A program made the translations under genes and the position numbers. 64,000 bases of DNA, from NCBI RefSeq assembly GCF_014385165.1, contig NZ_JACRTF010000001.1:1426001-1490000 (forward strand). The letters run 5' to 3'. Positions within the stretch are counted from its first letter, which is position 1, and every line of letters starts with the position of its first letter. This document shows positions 28,908-38,649 of the stretch, one piece after another. Source of the DNA: Jilunia laotingensis. GTDB taxonomy: Bacteria; Bacteroidota; Bacteroidia; Bacteroidales; Bacteroidaceae. The notes beneath the pieces are model-generated. The model was not told the origin of the DNA and ran no database searches. It saw nothing but the letters and a program-made list of their open reading frames with translations.

Positions 28908-29040
28908 GCTTTATGGTAGTATAAAGTATTGCTTTATTGCCTTTAAAGCGTTGCTTTATTACCTTTAAAGTCCTGCTTTATCGGCATTAAAGAGCTACTG
29001 TATCGGTGTTAAAGTATGGCTGTATCGGTGATAAAGCAGT
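28908..29040. repeat. Tandem array of six diverged 22-bp units, each a near-palindrome
   Basis: Units start at 28908 (23 bp), 28931, 28953, 28975, 28997 and 29019 (22 bp each). The consensus is about GCTTTATNGSNNTTAAAGNNT, in which GCTTTA and TAAAGC are inverted. Units 2 and 3 are closest; 5 and 6 are more diverged (TGTATCGGTG). The array fills the gap between the small membrane protein gene and folK. No spacers separate the units, so it is not a CRISPR. Confidence 0.8.
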
Positions 29041-29104
29041 TCCATGATAGGAATGAGGCACGATTGTAATAATTACAACCTATCTTATTCGTTGCTTTTA
29101 ACGT

Positions 29105-29560
29105 TTACCTGTCTAACAGTTCACTCATTGTTTTATGAAACACGGGATGAATAAGATCCGGTGCAATTTCAACCAACGGTTCCATCACAAAGCGTCTTTC
29201 AGTCATTAAAGGGTGGGGGAGGACAAGCTCCGCTGTCTTTATCACTTCCTCTCCATACAAAAGAATATCGATATCGATCAGACGGTCGGAATACTGCCCG
29301 TTTACCGATTTATGAGTTCTTCCCAATTCCCTTTCTATTGCTTGCGTCTCATTGAGAAGCTGTAGGGGAGGCAGCTTTGTATCGGCACAGACGACAGCGT
29401 TCAGGAAGCTGTTTCCGGAAGAGAATCCCCAAGGCTCGGTCACATAAAAAGCGGAAAGGGAAACGATTTTCCCTATCCGCTCTCCGATTTTCTCTACGGC
29501 CATCCGCAGGTTCTGCTCTTTGTCACCTAAATTGGTACCAAGGCCCAGATATACGTTCAT
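29105..29560 (-). CDS. folK: 2-amino-4-hydroxy-6-hydroxymethyldihydropteridine pyrophosphokinase
   Basis: 151 residues, normal length. It transfers pyrophosphate from ATP to the pterin in folate synthesis. Signatures: YLGLGTNLGDKEQNL at the start, FLNAVVCADT, and the HPPK motif RLIDIDILLYG with the metal-binding Asp pair (about residues 92-94). It starts 30 bases after queA and probably ends that operon. Confidence 0.95.
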   Translation of the reverse strand: MNVYLGLGTNLGDKEQNLRMAVEKIGERIGKIVSLSAFYVTEPWGFSSGNSFLNAVVCADTKLPPLQLLNETQAIERELGRTHKSVNGQYSDRLIDIDILLYGEEVIKTAELVLPHPLMTERRFVMEPLVEIAPDLIHPVFHKTMSELLDR

Positions 29561-29590
29561 TATTTACTTAGCAATCGTGAATTAACTACT

Positions 29591-30646
29591 TTAGTCTAAA
29601 ATCAGCATGGCATCACCATACGTACCGAAGCGATAGCCCTCCTTCATCGCCACGTGGTAAGCGTCCATCACCTGATCATAACCTCCGAAGGCGGCAACGA
29701 TCATCAACAGGGTAGACAGCGGCATGTGGAAGTTGGAAATCATCGCATTGGCAACTGTAAATTCATAGGGAGGGAAGATGAACTTATTCGTCCAGCCTTC
29801 GAATTCCTTCAGGTGTCCGTCCGTACTCACCGTGCTTTCAATGGCACGCATCACCGTAGTACCCACAGCGCAGACGTTTTTGCCAAGGTCTTTAGCCCGG
29901 TTCACTGTCCGTACAGCCTCTTCACCTACAAACATCTGTTCAGAGTCCATCTTATGCTTCGTCAAATCCTCCACGTCGATATCGCGGAAGTTTCCCAAAC
30001 CGGCATGCAAAGTGATATAAGCAAAGTCGATCCCTTTGATCTCCATGCGCTTCATCAACTCGCGGCTGAAGTGAAGACTGGCGGTAGGTGCGGTCACGGC
30101 TCCCTCGTTGCGGGCAAAGATAGACTGGAAACGTTCCGCATCTTCCTCTTCAACCGGACGGTTGATAATGGAATGAGGCAGCGGAGTCTCACCCAAAGCA
30201 TAAAGTGCCTTTTTAAATTCGTCATGAGGTCCGTCGTAAAGGAAACGCAAGGTACGACCACGCGAAGTGGTATTGTCGATTACCTCGGCAACCATCGAGT
30301 CGTCATCACCAAAATAGAGCTTGTTTCCGATACGGATTTTACGAGCCGGATCGACAAGCACGTCCCAAAGACGAAGCTCCTCGTTCAGCTCCCGCAACAA
30401 GAATACTTCGATACGAGCCCCAGTCTTTTCCTTGTTCCCGTACAAGCGGGCAGGAAAAACCTTCGTATCGTTGAAAATAAACACATCCTTATCATCAAAA
30501 TAATTCAAGACGTCTTTAAACATCTTGTGTTCAATCTGACCTGTTTTACGGTGGAGTACCATTAAACGCGATTCATCTCTGTACTTCGTCGGGTGCAAAG
30601 CAATTTTGTCCTCAGGCAACTTAAATTTAAATTGTGACAGTTTCAT
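29591..30646 (-). CDS. queA: S-adenosylmethionine:tRNA ribosyltransferase-isomerase
   Basis: 351 residues, full length. QueA transfers and isomerises the ribosyl part of SAM to preQ1-tRNA, making epoxyqueuosine. Typical start [24 protein letters not shown], then [35 protein letters not shown] and [11 protein letters not shown]. It follows truB by 19 bases; the uppP-truB-queA-folK order is continuous on the minus strand. Confidence 0.97.
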   Translation of the reverse strand: MKLSQFKFKLPEDKIALHPTKYRDESRLMVLHRKTGQIEHKMFKDVLNYFDDKDVFIFNDTKVFPARLYGNKEKTGARIEVFLLRELNEELRLWDVLVDPARKIRIGNKLYFGDDDSMVAEVIDNTTSRGRTLRFLYDGPHDEFKKALYALGETPLPHSIINRPVEEEDAERFQSIFARNEGAVTAPTASLHFSRELMKRMEIKGIDFAYITLHAGLGNFRDIDVEDLTKHKMDSEQMFVGEEAVRTVNRAKDLGKNVCAVGTTVMRAIESTVSTDGHLKEFEGWTNKFIFPPYEFTVANAMISNFHMPLSTLLMIVAAFGGYDQVMDAYHVAMKEGYRFGTYGDAMLILD

Positions 30647-30665
30647 ATCTATTCTTCTTATTACG

Positions 30666-31379
30666 TTAATTATCTTCTGTTATTTCTATCTCCTGCTCAT
30701 CCATCCAGGCAGCAAACTGCATCGGGTCGAGGCAATCTTCCAGCTTCACTTCTCCCACCCTCGTCCGGATCAATCCTGTCAGATGGGCTCCGCTTTGGAG
30801 CGCTTCACCGATATCCCGGGCCAACGCACGGATATAGGTGCCTTTGCTACAGACCACACGGATTTTTATCTCCATCCGTTCCAAGTCGCATTCCAATAGT
30901 TCTATCTCATCGATGACGAGCAACTTCGGTTTCAGTTCCACCTCTTCCCCCTTACGGGCCAAGTCGTAGGCACGTTTGCCGTCCACCTTGCAAGCAGAGA
31001 ATACGGGCGGAATCTGATGAATCTCGCCCAAGAACCGTTTCAACGCCTCTTCCACCTTCTCACGGGTAATATGTTCGGTAGGATACGTGGCGTCTATCTC
31101 ATGTTCCAAGTCGTAAGACGGAGTGGTAGCCCCCAGTTGTACGGTGGCAATATACTCTTTGGTATGATATTGGAACTCTTCTATCCGCTTTGTAGCCTTC
31201 CCCGTACAGACAATCATGACTCCCGTAGCCAGAGGATCGAGCGTACCGGCATGGCCTACTTTCAGTTTCTTCACTTTCATCCTCCGGCAAATGTGGTAGC
31301 GTGCATGCCCCACCACTTTGAACGATGTCCAACCGAGAGGTTTATTAAAATAGAGTACTTCTCCTTCTTTAAAATTCAA
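30666..31379 (-). CDS. truB: tRNA pseudouridine(55) synthase
   Basis: 237 residues, short form lacking an extended C-terminal PUA domain, as in other Bacteroidetes. Catalytic Asp48 lies in [12 protein letters not shown]; other motifs are [12 protein letters not shown] and [15 protein letters not shown]. It isomerises U55 in the T loop of tRNAs. It starts 24 bases after uppP. Confidence 0.96.
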   Translation of the reverse strand: MNFKEGEVLYFNKPLGWTSFKVVGHARYHICRRMKVKKLKVGHAGTLDPLATGVMIVCTGKATKRIEEFQYHTKEYIATVQLGATTPSYDLEHEIDATYPTEHITREKVEEALKRFLGEIHQIPPVFSACKVDGKRAYDLARKGEEVELKPKLLVIDEIELLECDLERMEIKIRVVCSKGTYIRALARDIGEALQSGAHLTGLIRTRVGEVKLEDCLDPMQFAAWMDEQEIEITEDN

Positions 31380-31403
31380 AATATTAACGATTAAGTTTAC
31401 TAC

Positions 31404-32204
31404 TTAATTCAACAAGCTGCATACTATTGTCACCGTACCCACAATGGCACAGTAGATAGCAAAGTAGATCAGCTTGCCTTTCTTCACGATATTAATCATC
31501 CACTTGCAAGCCAGACACCCCGACACAAAGGCGGCCAAGAAACCGATCACCAACGAGAGGGTAGGGATGTCTCCCGTAACAGCTTCTCCTTTCATCATCT
31601 TCATGCCATCCAGCAAGGCTTCTCCCAAAATGGGAGGTATCACCATCAGGAAAGAGAATTGTGCCAGCTTCGTTTTGTTGTCTCCCAACAGAAGTCCGGT
31701 CGCAATCGTACTACCCGAACGTGAAAGCCCCGGAAGCACGGCACATGCCTGTGCAAGACCGATAATGAACGCATCTTTCATCGAAATGTTCTCCTTCTGA
31801 CGCGGTTTCGCATAGTAAGAGAAAGCAAGCAAAGCAGCCGTCAGCAACAAGCAAAAACCGACAATCAACAGTCCCGAACCAAAAATCTCTTCTACATAAT
31901 CTTTAAAGAAAACGCCTACAATTCCGATAGGAATCATAGAAACAAGGATATTGATCACATATTTCGTCTCACTGTTCATCTCCCATTTAAACAATCCACG
32001 GAAAATCCAGTCGATCTCTTTCCACAGTATGACAAGCGTACTAAATACCGTAGCCACATGAACCACGATCGTAAATGCCAGATTCTCTTCTCCCTGTATG
32101 CCGAATAAGGCTGATCCGATGGCCAGATGGCCGCTACTGCTCACAGGTAAATACTCCGTCAGCCCCTGAACGAGACCGAGGATAAGTGCTTCAAACCATT
32201 CCAT
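31404..32204 (-). CDS. uppP: Undecaprenyl-diphosphatase
   Basis: 266 residues, about eight membrane helices. The two family motifs are intact: [20 protein letters not shown] (about 12-31) and [15 protein letters not shown] (about 158-172). The enzyme recycles undecaprenyl pyrophosphate for peptidoglycan and surface glycan synthesis. It starts 2 bases after the DUF3098 gene, so the two are coupled. Confidence 0.97.
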   Translation of the reverse strand: MEWFEALILGLVQGLTEYLPVSSSGHLAIGSALFGIQGEENLAFTIVVHVATVFSTLVILWKEIDWIFRGLFKWEMNSETKYVINILVSMIPIGIVGVFFKDYVEEIFGSGLLIVGFCLLLTAALLAFSYYAKPRQKENISMKDAFIIGLAQACAVLPGLSRSGSTIATGLLLGDNKTKLAQFSFLMVIPPILGEALLDGMKMMKGEAVTGDIPTLSLVIGFLAAFVSGCLACKWMINIVKKGKLIYFAIYCAIVGTVTIVCSLLN

Positions 32205-32206
32205 CC

Positions 32207-32446
32207 TTACTCTTCTGTTTTGGTTTTAGGTTTACGCAGCACAGCGTATATCATAAAAATGAAACCCAGGAAGCAAACCACCGGTGCTACCCTGATTCTA
32301 CGCACGCTAAAAATATCCGGTTCAAAAGTGGTCTCCGTCGATGAAGGCCCTGTCATAAGGATAAAGCCTATGATCACTACCGCCATTCCGATAGCCAGCA
32401 GAATGAAGTTAGTTTTGTCAAAGGCAAATTTCTGTTTATCAGCCAT
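32207..32446 (-). CDS. DUF3098 small membrane protein
   Basis: 79 residues with two hydrophobic helices ([20 protein letters not shown] and [18 protein letters not shown]) separated by [15 protein letters not shown], the conserved DUF3098 core. In Bacteroidetes this family is typically found between ftsX and uppP, as here. Function unknown; context suggests cell envelope or division. Confidence 0.88.
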   Translation of the reverse strand: MADKQKFAFDKTNFILLAIGMAVVIIGFILMTGPSSTETTFEPDIFSVRRIRVAPVVCFLGFIFMIYAVLRKPKTKTEE

Positions 32447-32525
32447 AATGCTATTTTAATTGTTTATTCCCGGTGGCCATGCTTTTCCTCGGACTGCACA
32501 AGCCGCAGGTACGTTAACTATTTCT

Positions 32526-33407
32526 CTATATATAATAAAGTGTACTCGCTTTCATCTTCAAATACCTGTTGATAGAAAGATATGCGCACATGAACGTGAT
32601 TAAGACACCGAACAGCAATACGGAACCGGATACCAGCAACATCACTTCGGGAGTAATCACCCGGATCAGTTCAGGTTCGTAAGACACCAGCCAATATGCC
32701 GCTCCCATCAGGATGGCATCTGCTAGAATTCCCGCCAATATCCCACTCCATATATTCCTGCGAAGAAATGGCCTCCGGATGAAACTCCAACTGGCACCTA
32801 CCAGTTTCATGGTATGGATGAGGAATCGTTTGGAATAAATAGCCAGACGTATCGTGTTATTAATCAGTGCAAAGGAAATCAATGCCAACACTACTGCCAA
32901 CGCCAGTAGCACAAGGCTGATATTACGGATGTTCTCGTTCACCAAATCGATCAGTTCGCGCTGGTAAAGCACGTCCTGTATGTTGGTGTTCTTTTTGATC
33001 ATCTTTTCTATCTTGGCTATGCTGTCCGAATTGGCATAGTCGGAATGTAGTTTTATTTCGATGGATGCAGTAAAAGGATTGTAGCCGAGGAATTCCTCCG
33101 GGTCCGTCCCCATAGCTTCCGTCTGCTCTTTCAATGCCTGCTTTTTTGAAATATACTCGGTCTCTTTGACAAACGGTTCTTTATCAAGCTTCTTCTGTAG
33201 TTTCAGTATATCCGACTCTTTCATGTCATCACTGATCAACACGGAGAAATTGATGTTTTCACGTACATAAATGGAAAGATTGTGCGCTCCCAAGACAAAG
33301 AACACGACCAATCCGAGCAACAACAACACCAAGGTGGTGCTGATGCTCGACGTGACAAATTGCATGTCGAAATAGGATACCGAATGATTTTTAACCTTGT
33401 TCTTCAT
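32526..33407 (-). CDS. ftsX: Cell-division ABC-transporter permease-like protein FtsX
   Basis: 293 residues from the ATG at 33407, which overlaps the TGA of the methyltransferase gene and starts the family-typical basic N-terminus (MKNKVKNHSVSYF). Longer upstream frames are rejected because they only shadow that gene. Four membrane helices surround a periplasmic domain (FSVLISDDMKESDI ... NPFTASIEIKLH), with the FtsX-fold signature ALISFALINNTIRLAIYSKR. FtsX works with FtsE in activating peptidoglycan hydrolases; ftsE is not in this window. Confidence 0.93.
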   Translation of the reverse strand: MKNKVKNHSVSYFDMQFVTSSISTTLVLLLLGLVVFFVLGAHNLSIYVRENINFSVLISDDMKESDILKLQKKLDKEPFVKETEYISKKQALKEQTEAMGTDPEEFLGYNPFTASIEIKLHSDYANSDSIAKIEKMIKKNTNIQDVLYQRELIDLVNENIRNISLVLLALAVVLALISFALINNTIRLAIYSKRFLIHTMKLVGASWSFIRRPFLRRNIWSGILAGILADAILMGAAYWLVSYEPELIRVITPEVMLLVSGSVLLFGVLITFMCAYLSINRYLKMKASTLYYI

Positions 33408-34306
33408 CAGCGTTTTTTTCTGAATACGTAAATCATTGAACTGCTTCTCTCTTTCTTGCCCAGTGCGCTGAACCATCCTTTTGTCCCCGTCCACATGCCT
33501 TTCAGAAAGGCGAACGCGCTTCCACGGTGCTTCTCGCTCAACATCGATACATAGAAAGCATCAAAAGGCATGGGATGCCGTGCCGCCATGATAAACCCGT
33601 GTTTGGAAGCCAGTTGTTGGATAGTAGCCGGTGTGAAATGCCACAGATGACGGGGTACATCGTATGCAGCCCAATATTCACCATATTTCAGAGCATCATA
33701 AGAAGAGCAGTTAGGCACCGCCACAATCAGCACGCCTCTGTTGGTGAGAAGCTCATAGAGTTTATCCCAAACTTCATTCAGGTGTTCCAAGTGTTCCATG
33801 ACATGCCACAAAGTTATGACATCGAATGATCCCGGTTCGAATTCGTATAAAGCACCCTCTTCTTTTACATCCAGCCCGAAATGCTCTTTGGCAAACAGAC
33901 GGGCTTGTGCATTCTTTTCGATCGCTTCGACTTCCCAACCGCGTTGATCCATTGCTTCGGCAAAGTAACCGGTACCCGTCCCGATATCAAGCAGTCTCCC
34001 TTGTTTACGGTGAGATTCTTTGACCACCAAACGTGCTTTTTTGCCCAACATGTACTTACGCACCTGATGGTAAATAGTGTTCATGGCACCTTTTTTCGTA
34101 TCGGAATGGGAAATATAATCGGGAGTTTCATAATAACGTCCTATTTCTGCTTCGACAGGCACCCCTTGGGTGAAAGTAAATCCGCAATCTTCGCAAGAAA
34201 GCAGGTCGAACTGTTCGCCCGATGCATAGAAATCCGTACAAGTCATAACACGCTTCAAGTGCGTGCCACCGCACAGCGGACAAGCATTTATAGTAAGTTT
34301 ATTCAT
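33407..34306 (-). CDS. Class I SAM-dependent methyltransferase with N-terminal zinc ribbon
   Basis: 299 residues from the ATG at 34306, preferred because CPLCGG and CEDCG (a four-Cys zinc ribbon) follow at once. The methyltransferase core has GRLLDIGTGTGYFAEAM (SAM-binding motif I), VEAIEKNA and DVITLWHVMEHLEH. It resembles methyltransferases that act on sugars or small metabolites; the substrate is not identifiable. Its stop overlaps the ftsX start, a common arrangement in Bacteroidales. Confidence 0.87.
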   Translation of the reverse strand: MNKLTINACPLCGGTHLKRVMTCTDFYASGEQFDLLSCEDCGFTFTQGVPVEAEIGRYYETPDYISHSDTKKGAMNTIYHQVRKYMLGKKARLVVKESHRKQGRLLDIGTGTGYFAEAMDQRGWEVEAIEKNAQARLFAKEHFGLDVKEEGALYEFEPGSFDVITLWHVMEHLEHLNEVWDKLYELLTNRGVLIVAVPNCSSYDALKYGEYWAAYDVPRHLWHFTPATIQQLASKHGFIMAARHPMPFDAFYVSMLSEKHRGSAFAFLKGMWTGTKGWFSALGKKERSSSMIYVFRKKR

Positions 34307-34546
34307 TGATTTTGCACCTAAATTAAGCATCGACTTGAGTCACAAAGCCGCACTTCACCCGAATTTGGTGCAAAGAAACAAATAAAAAGTGATGTAAGGG
34401 TGTTTCGTTAAGTTCTTTTAATAGAATCAAATGAAACAAAGAACACACAAACAGTCAATTATATCACTCAATTATTTTAAGCACGATTATAATATCCGGA
34501 GAGCTTTCAACTAAAGCAAAAGCATACCAACAAGTTTATTGAATTT

Positions 34547-35722
34547 TCATGAAAAAATCCACGTCGCCTTACGCCAAACTCCTTCAAACGGTCCTTGTTT
34601 AAATCTCTTCAGCCACCAATGGCAGAATCCCAACTGAAGAACGAACAGAAGGATGGCAACACCGAAGCTCGCTGTCGTACCCAGAACGTTGTACAAAGAC
34701 AAACCATAACCGAAATAGATGAACGAACCGATAATGGATTGCATCAGATAGTTGGTCAAGCTCATTTTCCCATAAGGCACCAAACCATGCAATACTTTAT
34801 GCACCGCTACAGATTGCCACAAAAGAACGAAGGAAGATACCAACACACACATAAAGGAGAAGTTACGAAAAGAAGAAACCACCGTATTCATCGGGGTAAA
34901 CATCGCTTTATTAGGAAGTAGTTCCGGCAAAGATGTGGTTAGGACATAGAGTGGAACAAAACAGATGGCTCCGATTAACAATGTCCTGTACCAAAACACG
35001 CGATGCCCCGACAAATTCACAAATAAACGTTTCCTACCGATCAGCATCCCCAACAGGAAAAGCGAGGCAGTCTGAAAGAACCGACCGTAATCCCATGCCC
35101 ACAACAAGCTGAACAGCTGCCCGTCCCACAGATTAGATTTTACCATAGCCCAAAAATCGGACTGCGCAAGATAGGGATACATACGTGCGCTATGCATGCG
35201 CCACACTCCTACGGGTGGCACATAATCGGGGTTCATCATCGCATAGAAAAACTTACCCAACTCCAAAGGTTGGAGCATCAGGACAACAGCCGCAATCAGC
35301 ACCAACCGGTCACTCCATTTACAAGTAAGCACCAACACCACACCGATGATAGAATAAAGAACCAGAATATCCCCCGGGAAAAACGCCCCGTTGAAACAAC
35401 CGATGAAAAAGAGCAGTAACAACCGCCAAAGAAAACGCAAGCGGAAATCTTTCCCTCTCTGCAACTGGTTATTATATTGAATAAAGAAACTGAAACCAAA
35501 CAGTAAAGAAAAGATAGCATACGCCTTCCCCGAAAAAAGGAAAAACAGTGTTTCCCATATCCCTTTATCAAGCGCCTGCATAAAGGCAGATGAGGCCGGG
35601 GGGAAATTATAAAAATTAAAATGCTCGATGTTGTGCAACAACATAATAGCCAATACGGCAAAGCCCCGTAAAGCATCTACCACTTCTATACGGGACGATT
35701 TCGTCAAAAGGTCGTGTTTCAT
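34547..35722 (-). CDS. DUF418 (YeiB-type) integral membrane protein
   Basis: 391 residues, about ten hydrophobic helices. The start RIEVVDALRGFAVLAIMLLHNIEHFN is the acyltransferase-like N-terminus of the YeiB/DUF418 group, and the C-terminal DUF418 part has YGKMSLTNYLMQSIIGSFIYFGYG and QLGFCHWWLKRFKQGPFE. Function unknown; an acyl-transfer role is suggested by the related fold. It starts 27 bases after miaB. Confidence 0.88.
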   Translation of the reverse strand: MKHDLLTKSSRIEVVDALRGFAVLAIMLLHNIEHFNFYNFPPASSAFMQALDKGIWETLFFLFSGKAYAIFSLLFGFSFFIQYNNQLQRGKDFRLRFLWRLLLLFFIGCFNGAFFPGDILVLYSIIGVVLVLTCKWSDRLVLIAAVVLMLQPLELGKFFYAMMNPDYVPPVGVWRMHSARMYPYLAQSDFWAMVKSNLWDGQLFSLLWAWDYGRFFQTASLFLLGMLIGRKRLFVNLSGHRVFWYRTLLIGAICFVPLYVLTTSLPELLPNKAMFTPMNTVVSSFRNFSFMCVLVSSFVLLWQSVAVHKVLHGLVPYGKMSLTNYLMQSIIGSFIYFGYGLSLYNVLGTTASFGVAILLFVLQLGFCHWWLKRFKQGPFEGVWRKATWIFS

Positions 35723-35749
35723 GTATGTGTTTAATGTGTACGTTTACTT

Positions 35750-37123
35750 TTATATCATCACTTCTTCTCCTTTCAGGGTCGCCGAACTGGCTTCCGTGAT
35801 CCGGACATTCACAAAATCGCCTATTTTGTGAGTCCCGCGATTAAATACTACTACCCGGTTTTGCTCGGTACGCCCGAAGAGCTGCTCCCGGGAACGTTTG
35901 GAAACACCTTCCACAAGCACCTCATACGTCTTTCCGATACAGCGTGCATTCGACTCGGCCGACAACCGGTTCTGTAAAGCGATAATCTCGTTGAGACGCC
36001 GCACTTTCACTTCTTCGGGCACATTGTCCTCTAAATGTTTGGATGCATACGTACCGGGGCGTTCGGAATATTTAAACATGAAAGCAGCGTCATATCCACA
36101 TGCCTCCATCAATGAAAGCGATTCCTGATGGTCTTCTTCCGTTTCGGAATGGAAACCGGAGAAGATATCGGTAGTCAATCCGCATTCGGGAATAATGCGT
36201 TTGATAGCAGCTACACGCTCCAGGTACCATTCACGGGTATACTTACGGTTCATCAATTTCAAGATACGTGAACTACCACTTTGCACAGGCAGATGGATAT
36301 GCTTGCACACATTAGGCACTTGAGCTATCACTTCCAATGTCTCATCGCTCATATCCTTCGGATGGGAAGTAGTAAAACGGATTCTCACCTCCGGAGCTGC
36401 TTCGGCCACCGTCCGCAGTAACATCGGGAAGGTAATCACTTCGCCATTCTCCTTTTCAAAACGGTAAGAATTCACATTCTGTCCCAGCAGAGTGATTTCC
36501 TTATAACCTTTAGTCACCAAATCGGCAACTTCATTAAGGATGCTCTCCACATCCCTGCTGCGCTCGCGTCCACGAGTATAAGGGACAATGCAATACGTGC
36601 AGAAATTATTACATCCGCGCATGATGGACACGAAGCCCGAAATGTGATTGCCACAAATACGCGAAGGAATGACATCGCGATAAGTCTCGGTCGTAGAAAG
36701 ATCGACATTGATGGCTTTTTCCCCCGCTTCTACCGAGGCGATCAGTTCCGGGAGGGTAAGATACGCATCCGGACCTACTACCAAGTCCACATGATGGTTC
36801 TCAATCAAATCATCTTTCACGCGTTCCGCCATACAGCCCAATACGCCTACGATCAGGTGCTTCTTCTTTTTCTTTAACGAATGGAAGAATTCCAACCGGT
36901 TCAGAATCTTCTGTTCCGCATTATCACGGATAGAACAAGTATTCATGAACACCGCGTCCGCCTCTTCCAAAGAATTGGCTACGGAATACCCTGCCATCTG
37001 CATCACAGAGGCAATCACTTCACTGTCCGCCACGTTCATCTGGCAACCATACGTCTCAATAAACAACTTTTTGTTGTCGTCAGCAGTTGCGGATTTAAAG
37101 TCCGCTCCCGTCAATTCATTCAT
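35750..37123 (-). CDS. miaB: tRNA-2-methylthio-N6-dimethylallyladenosine synthase
   Basis: 457 residues. N-terminal UPF0004 domain with ETYGCQMNVADSE and NTCSIRDNAEQK cysteines, radical-SAM core with RGCNNFCTYCIVPYTRGRERSR (CxxxCxxC), and a C-terminal TRAM domain (EVLVEGVSKRSREQLFGRTEQN). It adds the methylthio group to position 37 of tRNAs that read U-initial codons. It is first in a two-gene unit with DUF418 and is divergent from the candidate small RNA at 37318. Confidence 0.97.
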   Translation of the reverse strand: MNELTGADFKSATADDNKKLFIETYGCQMNVADSEVIASVMQMAGYSVANSLEEADAVFMNTCSIRDNAEQKILNRLEFFHSLKKKKKHLIVGVLGCMAERVKDDLIENHHVDLVVGPDAYLTLPELIASVEAGEKAINVDLSTTETYRDVIPSRICGNHISGFVSIMRGCNNFCTYCIVPYTRGRERSRDVESILNEVADLVTKGYKEITLLGQNVNSYRFEKENGEVITFPMLLRTVAEAAPEVRIRFTTSHPKDMSDETLEVIAQVPNVCKHIHLPVQSGSSRILKLMNRKYTREWYLERVAAIKRIIPECGLTTDIFSGFHSETEEDHQESLSLMEACGYDAAFMFKYSERPGTYASKHLEDNVPEEVKVRRLNEIIALQNRLSAESNARCIGKTYEVLVEGVSKRSREQLFGRTEQNRVVVFNRGTHKIGDFVNVRITEASSATLKGEEVMI

Positions 37124-37282
37124 AATTCAATCAATTAATATTTTGCAGATTATTTGCGGTACAAAGATAAGACTTCGTGGTCAATAACTGATAAACTGAA
37201 ACAAAAATAACGTTTTAGGTTAATAACTCGACCTTATAAATATAATTAATGTTAATAAAGCAAACATTTTCTACCTTATATC

Positions 37283-37313
37283 TTGCTCCATTAAATTTTA
37301 TTTCACACTTTTG
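37283..37313 (+). promoter_or_regulatory. Predicted sigma-ABfr promoter for a short transcript
   Basis: TTG (37283-37285), 20 bases, then CACTTTTG (37306-37313), one mismatch from TAnnTTTG. The predicted transcription start is near 37318-37322, at or beside the ATG of a 13-codon frame. Confidence 0.4.
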
Positions 37314-37317
37314 TGCA

Positions 37318-37399
37318 ATGAAAGAAACATTAGATGATTTTTTCATAGTTAAGGTTTAGGTTAAAAAAATTAAGGGGAGCTGTGAAGCTGCCCTTTTTT
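37318..37399 (+). ncRNA. Candidate small RNA with a 13-codon frame and intrinsic terminator
   Basis: The promoter at 37283-37313 is followed by ATG at 37318, a 13-codon frame (MKETLDDFFIVKV, stop TAG 37357-37359) and a terminator: GGGGAGCT (37373-37380) pairs with AGCTGCCC (37386-37393), then TTTTTT. The transcript would be about 80 bases. The predicted start is so close to the ATG that any translation would be leaderless, so a regulatory RNA is at least as likely as a peptide. The same frame stays open after the TAG (VKKIKGSCEAALFSS). No gene follows for 750 bases, so it is not a leader. Confidence 0.45.
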
Positions 37400-37485
37400 C
37401 ATCTTAAATACAGGCTTTTATTCCCCGATTTTGCCTGTATTTTCTTTTAATAAGATTGTATTCTTTTTCAAACTGAAATTGAATT

Positions 37486-37668
37486 TCACCTTTTCTTCCT
37501 TTTCCTTCTGTATACATAAAGAGGATATAAAAGAATTACTGCAATAGAAGGACCTATAAAGATTACCCAATGATCCGGATTCTTATTCCAATCTAAAAGA
37601 AGAAGGAATGTAGTAGCCAGCCAAATAAGTATCAGCTCCTTAACAACATTTTTATCTAATTTCTTCAT
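37486..37668 (-). CDS. Small two-helix membrane protein with strongly basic tail
   Basis: 60 residues: basic start (MKKLDKNVVKEL), two hydrophobic helices (ILIWLATTFLLLLDW; WVIFIGPSIAVILLYPLYVY) and the tail RRKRKKR. The end pattern hydrophobic-YP-xxx-Y-R/K cluster recurs in the products at 40999-41187 and 41642-41836, suggesting three members of one family in 4.4 kb. No known family recognised. Could be immunity-like, holin-like or regulatory; no direct evidence. Confidence 0.55.
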   Translation of the reverse strand: MKKLDKNVVKELILIWLATTFLLLLDWNKNPDHWVIFIGPSIAVILLYPLYVYRRKRKKR

Positions 37669-37687
37669 CTGTATAAATATTTAATGG

Positions 37688-37990
37688 AGTCCACTTTAAA
37701 TCCTTGTCTAAATTTTATCGTTTGAAATAAAAAGGATGTTCCTCTTTCCCTGAAAATGAATACTTTGAGTTATCAAGATTATAATAATAATGCATTTGGA
37801 CGGATTTAGAAGAAACAGGGTGGTAAGTTACCAAGAAAATCTCGAACCAACAAGAAAATAAAAGAAAAAATGCTTTGCATGAAATATAATTTGATTTGTT
37901 ATTGAGTAACTTACGAGAAAAAGTATGTGCTAAAACTGAACAAAAGCAAGAACGGATATTGATATCATGGAACTTGTTTTATTGCTTTTG
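37688..37990 (+). pseudogene. Relic of an IS5-type element, left end and transposase fragment
   Basis: AAATTTTATCGTTTGAAATA (from 37710) matches, inverted, the outer end of the relic at 40381-40860. Inside, a decayed frame reads FDLLLSNLREKVCAK then EQKQER (37888-37953), like the N-terminal half of IS5-family transposases (FDLLLNSLREKV type). The DDE part and the right end are missing. It faces inward toward the second relic and is AT-rich like the rest of the island. Confidence 0.6.
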
Positions 37991-38097
37991 GATATAAAAT
38001 CTTGAAATTGCTTTTTATAATTGTACAAATTTCAATAGATAAAGACCGTTTTCTTGAATATTTTATGATGAAATCTTAAACAAAACAAGGAAATAGA

Positions 38098-38126
38098 TTG
38101 CAATCAAAAATATTTTTATACCTTTG
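38098..38126 (+). promoter_or_regulatory. Sigma-ABfr promoter for the 143-residue lipoprotein gene
   Basis: TTG (38098-38100), 18 bases, perfect -7 box TACCTTTG (38119-38126), about 27 bases before the ATG at 38154. Confidence 0.6.
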
Positions 38127-38153
38127 TTAATCTGAACATTAATTACTCCAACC

Positions 38154-38585
38154 ATGAAACAACTATTATTTACTTTGATATGTTTTTTATGTATATCTTG
38201 CAATAAAGAAACCAATGAATTGTTAAAGCAATATGAAAATGGCATTGTTGAGGTTAGCGTTTACTATAAAACTAAAGATAATTTGAATATTCAAATTCCT
38301 GATTTAAAATCCAAATTATTCATTTATTATGGAAAATATTCTACAGAACTCATTGATTATACATTTCAGAAGGGGGAATTGGTAAAAGAGGGAAAAGTTT
38401 TATATCCAGATCAGAGTATCACTCTCTACGAAAAAGGAAAAAACACGATACATTTAGACAATATTGATAAGCCTTTTACAATAATAATTGAAAGCAATCA
38501 TTATAAAAAGACAACTGCCTATAGTTATCCTTCCGGTGAGAAGAAAGTGACTTTGACAGTTGTCTTTGGCCCATTTAGTGAATAA
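38154..38585 (+). CDS. Small lipoprotein, unknown family
   Basis: 143 residues. A lipoprotein signal (MKQLLFTLICFLCISC, Cys16) is followed by a beta-rich domain (EVSVYYKTKDNLNIQIP; KLFIYYGKYSTELIDYTF; TIIIESNHYKKTTAY; KKVTLTVVFGPF). No motif recognised. It lies between two inverted IS relics and converges with the 558-residue lipoprotein gene, 64 bases apart. Very low GC compared with the core genes, consistent with acquired DNA. The two might work as a pair, e.g. effector and accessory, but this is inference. Confidence 0.75.
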   Translation: MKQLLFTLICFLCISCNKETNELLKQYENGIVEVSVYYKTKDNLNIQIPDLKSKLFIYYGKYSTELIDYTFQKGELVKEGKVLYPDQSITLYEKGKNTIHLDNIDKPFTIIIESNHYKKTTAYSYPSGEKKVTLTVVFGPFSE

Positions 38586-38649
38586 TAAGATACTATAATG
38601 CACTAATTAAATGTGACCCAAAACACATATTAACATTGACAAAATTAAT

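Noticed and set aside
28908..29040. CRISPR-like regular repeats
   Set aside because: Units of 22 bp abut directly without unique spacers, they diverge from one another, and no cas gene is in the window. The same applies to 48231-48315.
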